Positions 11,745-22,204 of a stretch of DNA of 64,000 nucleotides are shown in pieces. Both the position numbers and the translations under genes were made by a program. Under the pieces are notes generated by a model. It saw only the letters and a list, made by a program, of their open reading frames with translations. It ran no database searches and was not told the DNA's origin. Position 1 is the first letter of the stretch; each line of letters opens with the position of its first letter. Source of the DNA: Neurospora tetraspora (lineage: Eukaryota; Ascomycota; Sordariomycetes; Sordariales; Sordariaceae); contig NW_026944383.1 of NCBI RefSeq assembly GCF_033439725.1, positions 6,510,001 through 6,574,000 on the forward strand, written 5' to 3'.

Positions 11745-12254
11745 CTACTTACTATGCTTGCTCAGGTGTTCGGCATATGCCGCCTTGCTCCTGTACGCGT
11801 TCGCGTAGGACGGCTTGATACTGGGGATCCAAGTGGTGTGCTGTCCCTCATGCTTGCGCATGTGCTCGGCGTAAGCGGCGCGGCTCCTGTAGGCCTTTTG
11901 ATTGAACGGCTTCAGGCTGGGGGTCCAAGTGGTAGTGGTGTTCGACGCGACTTCCAAATGTCCACCACTCTTGCGTAGATGGTCGGCATTAGCGGCATTG
12001 CTCCTGTGTGCCTTCGCGGAGGACGGCTTCAGACTGGTGGTCGGAGTGGTAGTGGTGTTCGACGCGATCTCCAACTGTTCACCATGCTTGCGTAGGTGCT
12101 CAGCGTAAGCGGCCTTGCTCCTGTAGGCCTTTTGATTGAACGGCTTCGGGCTGACCCAAATGGTGTCTGGATCGATTGCCCACTGTCCCATATTTTTGGG
12201 CTGGTGGTCGGCATATGACGGCTTGGGGCTGGGGGCCCGAGTGGTGTCCGACAT
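11745..12254 (-). CDS. Type A repeat protein A2, lacking the acidic-helix exon
   Basis: Single open frame of 169 residues starting MSDTTRAPSPKPSYADH. It holds four repeats in the series KPFNQKAYRSKAAYAEHLRK, KPSSAKAHRSNAANADHLRK, KPFNQKAYRSRAAYAEHMRK and KPSYANAYRSKAAYAEHLSK, with Thr-rich spacers. The DAEVKEWF helix and the NSMHA last exon found in most paralogues are absent. A GTAAGT overlaps the terminal codons, so a short intron could alter the last residues, but the best acceptor reaches a stop within two codons. A TATATAG element lies at about 12362. Its repeats are more similar to each other than to those of other members, which suggests local homogenisation. Confidence 0.75.
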   Translation of the reverse strand: MSDTTRAPSPKPSYADHQPKNMGQWAIDPDTIWVSPKPFNQKAYRSKAAYAEHLRKHGEQLEIASNTTTTPTTSLKPSSAKAHRSNAANADHLRKSGGHLEVASNTTTTWTPSLKPFNQKAYRSRAAYAEHMRKHEGQHTTWIPSIKPSYANAYRSKAAYAEHLSKHSK

Positions 12255-12985
12255 GATGGCGGTTTGCGTCGGGTCGTTCAGTGGGTAATGGATGTGCAGG
12301 AGCGATGTGGAAATGGAAAAGGAACCAAGGAGAAATTGAGGGGAGGGGCAGGTCTTAAGTAGTATATAGAAGGAAGGTGGAAGTGAAGTGTAGGTAAGTG
12401 GGGACCAGGAATCTTTGTCTAGACTCTTCACTCCGTTCACCCTAATTTTGACTTTGCGAACATAAAGATGGAAATCGGCGGTGCCAGTCGTCGACACTTG
12501 GCAGCAAATCTGATTCTGTTCAGACGAAAATCAGGTGGGAGTACCAATTGACCTATCCATGATGTACTAGCGACATTCACTGACATATAAGGAGAGGCAA
12601 GAAAGTCACACGAAAATTACATAAACGAGACCACGGAAAGGTTGTCAGGTAAGGGCGGTAAGTTACGAAATCGCTGACAAAAAGCATTGTCCGCCGAGAT
12701 GACAGTCAATTCCCCTGCTACCTGAGGGCGGGAAAGCCACCTGTCTAACGAACGCCTCATAGTGTAATCGACTCCCTATTTTTGGGTAAACGTTGAGCAC
12801 AACTACAGCTCCTGAGTTCTCCTGTTACCCTATCCTAGCTAATCTGCCTTGGGCCTCATTTGCCTATACATCGCCTCAACAGGTTGAAATGTCGGCAGGA
12901 GTGGTCGTATCAACGCTTTGGAGGGTCCTGAACACTCGGTTAGCTCCAAAACGTATAATCTTGGGACCGGATGAAGTACTTACCA
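12255..12985. other. A2 promoter side and A3 3' flank
   Basis: Contains the A2 TATA-like box (TATATAG on the plus strand about 12362) and a GACTCTTCACTC block near 12421 that resembles the CCCTTCACTC motif of other family promoters. No gene seen. Confidence 0.4.
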
Positions 12986-13484
12986 TCATTTCTTCTGATG
13001 CTGATCATCATCAGCCTCGGGCACTTTGACGGCATGCATAGAATTCTTGAGGCCCTTGAAAGGCTTGCCGTCGGCGTCGAATTCCTGCTTGAACTTTGAA
13101 AAGTCCGGAGCTACGCCACCGGCCAACTCATAAGTATCGAAGCGACCGGCCTAGGTAGAACGTAATGACTCTCATTGTGAGATGATTAACGAGAGAGGTT
13201 GGTTCTCATACCTTCTTGTCAGCTTCGTACTCTTCTTCCGCCTCCTTGAACCATTGCTTCACCTCAGCGTCCGTCATGAAATGAGGGACGTCGGCATCGG
13301 GAGCCTGCTGGCCTGAGCTCGAGGTGGAGGCTTTCGCGGGGTTGCGTGAGTGCTGGGACTGGGAGCCACCGCGCTGCTTGGGGCGGTATGCCTGCTTGGA
13401 CTTGTTGCGCATGGTGTTGGAATATCCCGAGCCGCGGTAAGCATTACGCTCGAAGGGTTTGGTGTCTTTCGGGAAGTCGGACAT
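12986..13484 (-). CDS. Type A modular protein A3
   Basis: Exons 13484-13212 and 13150-12986 with a 61-bp phase-0 intron. Exon 1 opens MSDFPKDTKPFERNAYRGSG, has a single degenerate repeat, a Gln/Arg/Ser-rich linker and ends with HFMTDAEVKQWFKEAEEEYE. Exon 2 begins AGRFDTYELAGGVAPDFSKF and carries GLKNSMHAVK. A small hydrophilic protein of about 145 residues, intact. The long spacing of QRGGSQSQHSR suggests intrinsic disorder. Confidence 0.8.
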
Positions 13485-13718
13485 GTTGATAGTCGTCGAC
13501 GTGATGCTGTGTTTTGGTGTTTGGTAAAGGGAGAGAATGGGTGCAGAGGACGACAAAAACAAATGGAGGAAGTGGGAGAGAGGCGGTTTTTTTATGGAAG
13601 CAATGGGAGTGGCAAACCATAAAAGCAGACGGGAGTGAAGTGCAGGTATGAGTGAATGGTCGTTGGGAGTGAATTTTAGGTGGGGACCGGCACCCTTCAG
13701 TCTGATCTCAAGACACCT

Positions 13719-14024
13719 TCACTTAACTTGCTGCTTGGGAGTGTGGGACTGGTAAGGAACATCCGACTGCTTGTCCCTGGTCTCGAGCATCGCGTTGTAC
13801 GCAGCAATGCTCCGGTAAACATTGTGGTAAAACGGCTCCAGAATCGGAAAGTTGAAAAATCTCGGGGTGCGGACGTTGTAAGGAACACCCGATTGCTTGT
13901 TCTTGATCTCAAGCATTGTGTTGTAATAAGCCTCACTGTTATTCATGGCGTTCTGATACCCGGTACCGCGGTGAGCCGTAGGGTCGAACGGTGTTATAGA
14001 GCTGTACTGGGGGATGTCAAACAT
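13719..14024 (-). CDS. Short type A variant A4
   Basis: One exon, 101 residues. It begins MFDIPQYSSITPFDPTAHRG and has two repeat-like units (GTGYQNAMNNSEAYYNTML and YHNVYRSIAAYNAMLETRDK). The acidic helix and the last exon are missing. It is the closest paralogue of the broken gene A6 (KNKQSGVPY versus KNK-stop-SRVPY). A TATATAG element precedes it at about 14136. The copia element is inserted 260 bp upstream of its ATG and may have altered its promoter. Confidence 0.7.
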   Translation of the reverse strand: MFDIPQYSSITPFDPTAHRGTGYQNAMNNSEAYYNTMLEIKNKQSGVPYNVRTPRFFNFPILEPFYHNVYRSIAAYNAMLETRDKQSDVPYQSHTPKQQVK

Positions 14025-14284
14025 GATTAAGGCCGCCGATTTGCCGTGGCGTTTTGTTCTTTGATAAGCTAAGAAAATGAAATGGGTACAGAGATTGACG
14101 ATATGAAAAAAGGAAGTAAGGGGGAGAGGGATTCTATATAGGAGTCTACCCAATATGAAGACCAGCGTGAAAGCATTATTGTAGCAGCAAGAATGTTTTT
14201 CATTAATCACAGCCTAAGATATTGTTACTTGAGGTCGAACCAGATATTCCCCAACATCAGAAGAGGTCCTCAGACGAGTGTTTG

Positions 14285-14451
14285 TGTGGGAAGCGATCCG
14301 CTGAATCAAAGAAAGAAGTGATGATATTGTGGATGATTCAGAAAGAAAGCGCTACGGGAAGAGAAAGAAAGAAGGAAAAAATACTGGTGTGGTCTGGAAG
14401 TGAAAGTGGGCCAAGTGCCAGCCAACCTTACCAGGTGGCGGCGGCCCAACA
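14285..14451 (-). repeat. 3' LTR of the copia element
   Basis: A 167-bp repeat with TG...CA ends, base-for-base identical to 19736-19902 as far as I can read. Flanked outside by GTTTG. Confidence 0.97.
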
Positions 14452-14461
14452 CACCCCCTCA
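14452..14461 (-). other. Polypurine tract
   Basis: Minus-strand TGAGGGGGTG lies directly before the 3' LTR, the expected position for plus-strand priming. Confidence 0.75.
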
Positions 14462-14570
14462 GACCAACACAGCTATCATACATGTAAACAATCCCGTGAT
14501 ACTTTTCTTGGTGTTTTCCACCCCCTGTGGCTCTTTCAGCCCTGTCCTGTTTCCCTATGTACCTGCTTCC

Positions 14571-17500
14571 TTACGAGACAATGTTCCTGGATGCCAAACC
14601 TAGCATCTTGACGAATTTTCCGTGCTTTTCAGCGTTGAGTGGCTTCGTGAAGCCATCAGCGATCATCTCATCGCCGGGAATGTGGGTGACCGTGAACTTG
14701 CCCTGTTGGACTTGCTCAATCAACCACTTATACCGTACATCGATACATCTGTTCCTTGCCGCGACCTGTGGATTCATGACCTGGTGGCGAGCGTTCTTGC
14801 TGTCGGTGTAGATCAACGAGGGTGCTGGCTGGGGAGCTCCCAGCTCTGCAAGCATGCCCGAGATCCAAAGCGCAGATATTGCTGCCGGGGTGAGATTCGA
14901 ATGTTCAGCCTCGGTGGTGCTCAGTGTCACAAAGGCCTGTTTCTTCGACTTCCAGTATACTGGACCAGCTCCCAAAAACACCACATGGCCACCTGTCGAA
15001 TGGCGCGTGAATTTCTCGTCGGCAAATGAGGCGTCCGCATATGCTCGAAGACGCAGATTGATGACGTTGTCGTTGCCTGGAGACGGCTTTCCACCTAGAA
15101 GGATACCAAGCTCAGCCGTATGGATGAGATAGCGGAAGAGGTGCTTCATCAACTCAAGATGGCGATTTGTAGGTTTAGCGTTGCCTTCGCACAATCGATT
15201 TACCGTGTAAGTGATGTCAGGTCTGGTGCCTGTCGAGAGGTAATTGACCGAGCCTGTCTTTTTCAAGTAGGGCTTCCCTTCGTTGGGGAGTAAATCGCCA
15301 TCTTCCAAGACGAAGTTGGGTGGCCAAGGAGACTTGACGCCGTGAAGACCCTCATACCCAAACTTGGATATCAACGATCTGGTGTATCGTTCCTGTGTCA
15401 CAAAGACTGTACGTTGTGAGCGATTCCGAATAACCTCGTAGCCCAAGAACGTCTTGACTTCTCCCAGGTGTTTCATTTTGAAGTGTTGAGCAAGCTTCCC
15501 GCTAATCTCGTTGATGGTATCGACAGTCTTTGCTGCAATGAGGAAGTCGTCCACATACAGGACAATCATTGCACCAAGCTTGTCGTTACGGAAGAGACAG
15601 CAGTCCGCACCAAGTGGCTCGAATTCACACTTCTTCATAACGGGAACCAAAGTCTTGAACCAATATAGAGGGCTGCGCTTGAGGCCGTAGAGTGCTCGTC
15701 GCAGTTGACAGACCATGTCGTGGCCTTTCTCAAGGCCAGTTGGCTGTTGGACGTAGTAGATATCGTCGGGTGGAATGGGCGCGTTGAGAAAGGCCGTGTT
15801 GAAGTCGAACTGGTGACATTCCAAGTCCAAGGCAGCCATGAGGGCGAGGAAGGTTCGAACGCTGACGCTGTTTGCCACAGCCGCGTAAACATCTTGGAAA
15901 TTCCAGGCTCCGTCTTCGAAGTTACCGCACACCACCCATCTTGCTCGGGCAGTAAGCTCACAGGTATGTGGATCCATCTTTTCGTCGTACACCCATTTTC
16001 CTGGCAAGACCTTCATACCATCCTTCTTTTTGACAAGGAAGTACACCTCTTGATCTTCCAAGGACTGGACCTGGCGCTTCATCGCTGGAAGCCACCACTT
16101 CTCGTAGTTGGCCAAGCGCCGGGCCTGACGATAGTTCTTCGGGATACTAGATTTATCAAGGTGTCGAAGATCATTGTCGACTTTGATAGAGGTAAGGCAG
16201 ACAACCTGAGGCAGAACCATGCGTGGTTCATCAATGCCATAATAAAAGACTGGAAGAGAATGAGCTTTGGGTGGGGAATTACCGTGTAAGAACACCAGCT
16301 TCTTGGTGCCATCAGTGACTTGCTCCTGGCCATATTTGAAACCTTCAGGTTTCTGTGCCGCAGCTCGTCGAGGTCGAGAAGAAGCTTGTTGAGGTTGTAC
16401 CGGTTGCTCCACCATGTCCTCTCCAGGGGTAGGGGGAGGGAGAGGGATATTGGCAGGGGAAGGGGAAGGCGGAGGAGTCTGGGGTCGAACTGCCGAAGCG
16501 GCTGTCACGCCCAGATTTGGTGAATCTTCCGGGAAAGGGTGTTCCTCTGGGGGAATGGGAGCCTCTCCTTCCAAATCTCTGTAGTCCTCGTCGTCCATCT
16601 GAAAGATGACTTCTTCGACGGGTTCAATAGAGGGAATCGCTATCTCAGCGGTAGTCTTCTCAGACTGGGCTTGGGTGACCTGTGTAGACTGTGAGCTAGG
16701 GTCTGGTGTAGCAGAAGGCGTGAGATATGGAGGTTGAAAGGGTTCTTGGACGGGTGGCGCTTTGAGCGATGAGTCTTGGGAAGGTGGCTCCCGTGCTTTG
16801 GGGCTTTGTGGTTCTTCCTCGACATCCGGCTTCCACGTATTTTGCACTGTAACGTAGATGTTCTGGCCTTTGGCGATAACCTCCTCAATCTCCTGAACAG
16901 TCTGGTCATTAAAGATGACTTCATATTCAGTATCCTCGACAGGAAGATCCTGATTGTCGTGATCACCCTCATGGAATCGGACAGCACTTGCCCGGACGAC
17001 TTTTCCCAGTTCTTCATCCCAAATACGGTAAATACGGCCGTGAAGGTCATCGTAAGCAATAAGCTTACCCTTTCGTGACCTGGGAGCGAACTTGTCGCCT
17101 TGCACTCTCTTCTGAGGTTTGATGTGATAGTAAGCAGTACAGAAATAGCTGCGAAGGTGGCGTATATACGGTTTGACTGACGACTCTGGCAAATTGGCTG
17201 CTCTGGCGAAGAGTTCGTGAGGACTCTTGTGTTCTGGGTTGGACTTGGAAGGTAGAAGATTGAGAATCTTGACTACGCTGTCGACGACAAAGGGCCACAG
17301 TTTGACTGGAATCTTGTGCTCGATAATTAAGGCGCGGCTGCGCGTCATGATAATCTTGCCCGCCGCTTCTGCTTTGCCGTTCATCCAGGGTGAATGGGCC
17401 GTCGACTTGTAGATCTCCATGCCTTCTTGTCTTGCCCACACGACAAGCTTGCTCTTTTGGAAATCAGAGGTTGACAATCCAAATTCAGGACCGCCATCGA

Positions 17501-18373
17501 TGCCAACAACCTTGACTTTGAGGCCGCTTTGAGTCTCCACCCAAGTCTTCCATTCTTTGATGGCTTCAAAAGCATCACCTTTATTGGCACAGAACCGTAC
17601 CCAGTGATAGCCTGTAAGAACGTCGACGAAGTGGACCGTATAATGGTAGCCAAGGTGGCCTGGTTCCTTGTTGTAGATGACGTCAATCCTGACGAACTCC
17701 AATGGCCTGGTAGCGACCGGGTGAGATGTCTTGGGAATAACGTCTTGTGACTTGGCGAAGACACAGTCCTCGCAGAAGTCGTTGTTGATGTTCTTGAGAT
17801 CGATCCCAGCATCCTTGCAAGCCTTGATAACCGTCTCCTTCCCGGCGTGCATCAAACGTCGGTGCATGGTCTGGTAATTGATTGAGGCGAGTAGGGCGTG
17901 GCCGGGGGTGATCCGATTTTGACTGAAGTCGGGAGGCTTGGAAGTCGGTATAACCGGTACTCCTCCTCGAAGAGTGCCACATTTGGTGGTCTTGGGCGTG
18001 TGAGCGTACACAATAGAATTGGACCGCATATTCCATTCCATTCCAGCGTCGAGCATTGATTGTCGGCTGAGAAGGTTAGCGGGTGTAACTGGACAATAAT
18101 AAGCATCTTTGATAGTAACTCGAACAAAGGCGCCGTCGTCTGACGGTATGGTGAGCTCAACAGTGCCCACATGGTAGGCATAGTGAGTCCTACCATCACC
18201 TATAACATAGGTCATAGGTTGAGGCAAAGGTTGCAAGTCGGTGAACCACTTGATATGGTTGAAGATCGTGGTCGCCGCACCGGTATCGTATACAACACTG
18301 TCTTTGGTGAATGCCTCATGAGCTTGTTGGACTTCAGCGAATAAGGGTATTGCTGGGAGCTCTAGTGAAAACC
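14571..18373 (-). CDS. pol: Copia Pol polyprotein (PR-IN-RT-RNase H)
   Basis: Expressed as a -1 frameshift product of gag; the open frame itself extends upstream to 18548 but the meaningful part begins at the slip site. Domains in order: protease with DTGAATTIF; GAG-pre-integrase HHCC zinc finger (MHRRLMHAG...CEDCVFAK); integrase core with DVIYN, GIDGGPEFG and NGKAEAAGK; reverse transcriptase with QFDFNTAFLNAPI and VLYVDDFLIAA; RNase H with AYADASFAD and STTEAEH. All catalytic signatures are present, so the enzyme set appears functional. A Pro/Gln/Ser-rich linker separates IN and RT. Confidence 0.95.
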
Positions 18374-19405
18374 CGCTGGGTTGAGTATAGCGCCCAGCAT
18401 GCTGAATTCCGGGATACTGTTGGCGAACAGCAAGTTGGATCCAGTCGTGGCCGGATTGTTGAGATTGCTTGAGTTGTGGACGACAAGAGCGGTAGTGCCT
18501 GTAGATGTCTTCTGCAGAGCCTTGATGGCCTTCTCTTTGTTCTGCCAAGTAGCTGGTGCCTTGTCTGGTTCACACCACCAACAGACGTCATTGTCGGGGT
18601 TTCTGTGATGACCACAAGCGGCATGGACGAAGCCGGTAGGAATCTGACGCTTGCAGCCGGGATGAGTGCAGTCGATCATCTCGCGTCGGCCTTTCTTCTT
18701 GTCCTTCTTGTTGTTGCTGGACTTCGTATCCTCTTTCTCCTTGGTCCCAGCCTTAACCTGCACCGACAAGGCCGGCGTCGTGGCCTCGGTTGTCGCTATG
18801 GTATTGAGCTTGTCGAGCAAATCGGACATGGTGAGGTGACCGTTGGTCAGGTCGTTGACCCAAAGACGGTGATGGAGAGGATAGGAGGATTCAAGTCCGT
18901 TGAGAAGGAACCAAATCTCGACCTGAGGACTGACTGTAAGCTTAAGATCGTTCCAACGTTTACGAAGAAAGAAATGACGGTTAAGGAAAGAAGCCATGGA
19001 GTCAAAGGAGGCACGGTTGAGACTGGTATACTCCTTGATAACCATGCCGATGGATTCCTGGGAGACCTTGGGAACCACACGCTTGATGAGGTCGTAGAGG
19101 CGCTTGGGGTCGCGGTCAGCAGGATTCCAACCCGAATTCTGAAGGAGAATCTGGACATTCCGACTCTTCATGGAATTCGTGATGGCAAGTAAGACACGCG
19201 CGCGTTCAACACGCCAGCCCTCGGCAGCCTTCTTCTCAGCCGCAGTCGGGGCGTCCGGGTCTTTTGGAGTGGGAGGTTGAACATCCTCGTCGAGATAGTT
19301 GAGTAAGCCGTACACGTCGAGAGTGTTACGAAGGGCGTTGTCCCAACTGTCGATGTTGGACTCACCGAGCAACTGCTCGATGTTCATTCCGACCTCCAAA
19401 GCCAT
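18362..19405 (-). CDS. gag: Copia Gag
   Basis: 347 residues, with ATG at 19405. The middle is UBN2/Retrotran_gag-like (LNRHFFLRKRWNDLKL, LLNGLESSYPLHHRLW). Near the C-terminus is a Cys/His cluster, CTHPGCKR...AACGHH...CWWC, that differs from the usual CCHC knuckle. The stop (18362-18364) lies just past the slippery heptamer. Confidence 0.9.
   Translation of the reverse strand: MALEVGMNIEQLLGESNIDSWDNALRNTLDVYGLLNYLDEDVQPPTPKDPDAPTAAEKKAAEGWRVERARVLLAITNSMKSRNVQILLQNSGWNPADRDPKRLYDLIKRVVPKVSQESIGMVIKEYTSLNRASFDSMASFLNRHFFLRKRWNDLKLTVSPQVEIWFLLNGLESSYPLHHRLWVNDLTNGHLTMSDLLDKLNTIATTEATTPALSVQVKAGTKEKEDTKSSNNKKDKKKGRREMIDCTHPGCKRQIPTGFVHAACGHHRNPDNDVCWWCEPDKAPATWQNKEKAIKALQKTSTGTTALVVHNSSNLNNPATTGSNLLFANSIPEFSMLGAILNPAGFH
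18368..18374 (-). promoter_or_regulatory. -1 ribosomal frameshift site GGGTTTT
   Basis: In the gag frame the minus strand reads GCG GGT TTT CAC TAG. G GGT TTT fits the X XXY YYZ rule for simultaneous -1 slippage and lies one codon before the gag stop. After slipping, the frame continues GFSLELPAIP into the protease. The geometry is exact. A downstream stem or pseudoknot was not modelled. Confidence 0.85.
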
Positions 19406-19722
19406 GATGACGGTGGATGAGAGTAGACTGAAAAGGAAAGAAGACTTCGCTCGAAGCTGTAGATAACGACGTAAAGGAAAGGTGACGTTGAAAGAAAAGG
19501 TGATGAAAGAAAGGTGAGTCGTATGAAAGGTGAGTCGTATGGGCTAGATACAACTGTTGATGGAGGGCGCGATGCGGGGTCGACAAGAAGGTCGCGTTCG
19601 TTGATGGGCGTGCAAATCAATCAAAACACCAGGACTTTCTCCCTATAGGGTGTGCTTGAATTTGCTGTAAACCTCGTAACGAAGCGGCTCGATTGTTGAC
19701 TTCGAAGATCGCGAAGCGGTTC

Positions 19723-19735
19723 CGGGCTCATAACC
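19723..19735 (-). other. Primer-binding site for half-tRNA-iMet
   Basis: Directly abutting the 5' LTR, the plus strand reads CGGGCTCATAACC, which matches the anticodon stem-loop of initiator tRNA-Met (GGGCUCAUAACC). The minus-strand RNA would therefore pair with the internal anticodon region, as in Drosophila copia and yeast Ty5, which prime from a cleaved half tRNA rather than from the 3' CCA end. Confidence 0.8.
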
Positions 19736-19902
19736 TGTGGGAAGCGATCCGCTGAATCAAAGAAAGAAGTGATGATATTGTGGATGATTCAGAAAGAAAG
19801 CGCTACGGGAAGAGAAAGAAAGAAGGAAAAAATACTGGTGTGGTCTGGAAGTGAAAGTGGGCCAAGTGCCAGCCAACCTTACCAGGTGGCGGCGGCCCAA
19901 CA
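19736..19902 (-). repeat. 5' LTR of the copia element
   Basis: A 167-bp TG...CA repeat identical to 14285-14451, followed by the GTTTG target duplication. It should contain the promoter for the element's transcript. Confidence 0.97.
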
Positions 19903-20265
19903 GTTTGAATCGAAGTAAAAGACCGGTAGCTGGAAGTACAGCCGACTGAGTCAAATAGGGTTTTCTTTGCAAAGGGTCGCGAGCCCACTAGCTCCCAAAC
20001 ATTCCTATTAATCATCGACTCCGTATATGACAGTTCTTGTCCCTCGGGCGTGATGTCTTCCTTTGTGAAACGCCGCCCTGTCTTACTACTCCCTGAGTTT
20101 CCATGTCACCCCTTGAACAGCTTATTCATCCTTGGCCACACATGTCGACACGCCGACACAGGATGAAATATTGGCGGAAGTGATCGTTTGGACATTGTCG
20201 GGACATCTTTACTCTCAGTCAGTTTCCATATCCTACATTGCTTGGACCGGGGGAATCTCTTACCA
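19903..20265. other. Right flank of the copia insertion
   Basis: Non-coding spacer between the retrotransposon and the A5 gene. Nothing recognised apart from the GTTTG duplication at its left edge. Confidence 0.4.
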
Positions 20266-21039
20266 TCACTTCTTCTCGGGTTCCTCATCCTCGGGTGCCT
20301 TCCGGGCATGCCTGGAATTGGCAAGACCCTTGGCAGGCTTTCCGTTGGCATCGAATTGTTGTCTGAACTTGCTGAAGTCAGGAGCACGGCCTGCCGCGGG
20401 CACGTAGTTGTCGAATTCTCCCCTCTATGAAGAAGCATGTTGAATTAGCAAGTGAATGCGTTAGCTGACCTAGATGGAGTTCCATACCTTCTTCGCCGCC
20501 TCGTAGTCGGCCTCAGCTTCAGCAAACCATTGCTTTACCTCGGCGTCCGTCATGACGTGGAGATCGTCGCTCGGGTTTTGCTCCTTTGAGGTGGTGGTTC
20601 TCTTCGCGGCAGGGTGATATTGCTGCGAGGTAGTGGTCTTCGAGGCGACACTGGGCTGCTGCAACTTAGCCGACTCGGAGTGCTTCTTGTTCGGACGTCC
20701 GCGGGAGGCATTGTAGGCAGCTTGGCTGCGGTATGCCATCCGGTTGAACGACTTCTTGGGCTCGGAGTGCTGCGCCTTAGATTCTCCGTGCGAGGCATCG
20801 TAGGCGGCCTGGCTGCGGTATACATTCTTGTTGAATGGCTTGGTGGGCTCGGAGGACTTTTCGTTAGATTGACTGCGCGCGGAATCGTACGCGGCCTGGC
20901 TACGGTACGTCATCGTGTTGAACGACTTCGCGGGCTCGGAGTGCTTGTCGTTAGATTGTCGGCGCGAGGCATTGTACGCAGCCTGGCTGCGGTACGCCAT
21001 CGAGTCGAATGATTTGTTGCGCTGGGGAAAGTCCGCCAT
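20266..21039 (-). CDS. Type A modular protein A5 with four tandem repeats
   Basis: Exons 21039-20488 and 20424-20266, 63-bp phase-0 intron. Starts MADFPQRNKSFDSMAYRSQA. Four repeats of about 29 residues, each (S/K)F(N/D)xMxYRSQAAYxASRxxS, fill residues 10-125. Ser/Thr/Lys linker, then HVMTDAEVKQWFAEAEADYE. Exon 2 opens RGEFDNYVPAAGRAPDFSKF and has GLANSRHARK in place of NSMHA. Tyr and Arg recur regularly in the repeats, a composition often linked to disordered, self-associating proteins. Intact; strong paralogue of A7, A8, A9 and A11. Confidence 0.85.
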
Positions 21040-21119
21040 TTTGCAAGTGCGATTGTGTTTCGGTGGGTTTTGGTGGATGTAGGAGGATGGTGTATAGAAG
21101 AGGAAGGAGCGAAACAGAG

Positions 21120-21150
21120 AAATGAGGAAGGACCGGTTTTATATCGAGGC
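21120..21150 (-). promoter_or_regulatory. TATA region of A5
   Basis: Plus-strand GGTTTTATATCGAGGCGACTG at about 21131-21151 matches the same position and flanks in A7 (ATTTTATATAGAGGTGACTG, about 24048). About 80 bp further upstream is CCCTTCACTC (21220-21229), shared with A6, A7, A8 and A9. Confidence 0.6.
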
Positions 21151-21310
21151 GACTGGAAGTGAACAGCCAGTGTGATCGGGAAACCTTCCAGGTTGGTACG
21201 TGAGGCTTGTGCTTTGATTCCCTTCACTCGCAACTCGTATCCCTTCAATCGTTTCTGTCTCAACCAGGTCAGTGACTTGAATTTTCGAAAGGTCAACAGT
21301 CGCCATGCCA

Positions 21311-21440
21311 AGGGCACTCTCCTCATCTCAACCTGGGTTCGTCAAAACCCAGTCTCAGTAAACCTCCCCAAAAGGATGAACCTGGACCCATTCACTCCGG
21401 CATATCCAGAGATTCTGTCCCTGCCGAAAATGCTGATGTA
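21311..21440. repeat. Conserved upstream block (copies 22752-22875 and 24183-24305)
   Basis: The three segments lie at equivalent distances upstream of A5, A6 and A7. Shared landmarks are CTCAACCTGGGTT, then CCATTCACTCCGGCAT, then CCAAGC/TTCTGTC and finally a GAAAATGCTGA-like end. Homology is visible for most of the 400 bp upstream of each start codon, so whole gene-plus-promoter units were duplicated. Confidence 0.8.
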
Positions 21441-22204
21441 GCCTAGGGAATACTCCATGTCAGTAACGTGAAGTTATTCGTCATACAGAAATCCATACGA
21501 CCCAATGTCTTGTATCCTCTGGGTTTTCGACGCCGGATTCTCGACAGATGAACAACGAGAGCAGACACTTGGTGAGAAAATACGAGGAATACGACCTGAA
21601 CACACAAAAGATTTCGAGAACGAGTTTCACGGAGAACATTGGACGCAAGTGCTAAAATTGTCACAAGAGAACCATGTAAGATATCGAGAATTTTCCAGCT
21701 TGTATTAGGTTGATAACGGGGGAACAAAGGTAAAGCTTGTTAGTGATTCCCCTAATTTCTCCCAGTGTCCATCATCTACTCCAGGTTGAGGACAAATCGG
21801 CGTCTCCATCTTTCATATCCTTGAACCTAAACTCCTCTATTATTGAAGATATCACGACGAATTCCGGAAAGAGAAGAGGAGCAAAATGGGCACCAAAAAA
21901 GGTGACCCAAGCCTTCGGTCACTGAAGATAGGCTACAGACAGTGATTACTTAGCGGAGATATAGTAATTATTCCCTGCTTCGCCTGTCGTGCTCGTTTTC
22001 CTTTCTTGATCCCAGAACAAGTCCACATCCCTCAACTTCATTGTCCTCAGATTGCCTCCAGCGAATTCCCCCGTGACCTCCTAGATTTTTACTTGGTGGT
22101 TCTCATCATGGATGACTTGTCAATGTGGTTCTGTTGCGGGAACTGGATTAGTATTCCTGAATAGTTCTTGCCTCTTGTAAACTGAGGGAAACACTCACCT
22201 CTCC
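21441..22204. other. Spacer between A5 and A6
   Basis: No family exon and no other coding region found. An exon 2 for A6 is not present here. Confidence 0.4.

Larger units (their letters stand above)
14285..19902 (-). mobile_element. Full-length Ty1/copia retrotransposon, 5,618 bp
   Basis: Bounded by identical 167-bp LTRs and by a perfect 5-bp target duplication GTTTG (14280-14284 and 19903-19907). Transcribed on the minus strand, so the 5' LTR is at 19736-19902. Gag and Pol frames are open throughout. The order protease, integrase, reverse transcriptase, RNase H defines the Pseudoviridae/copia type. Identical LTRs and intact frames imply a recent insertion that has escaped repeat-induced point mutation. 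Confidence 0.97.

Noticed and set aside
11745-12254. Second exon for A2 via the GTAAGT at its 3' end
   Set aside because: The best downstream acceptor reaches a stop after two codons and no acidic-helix or NSMHA exon exists before the transposase relic.
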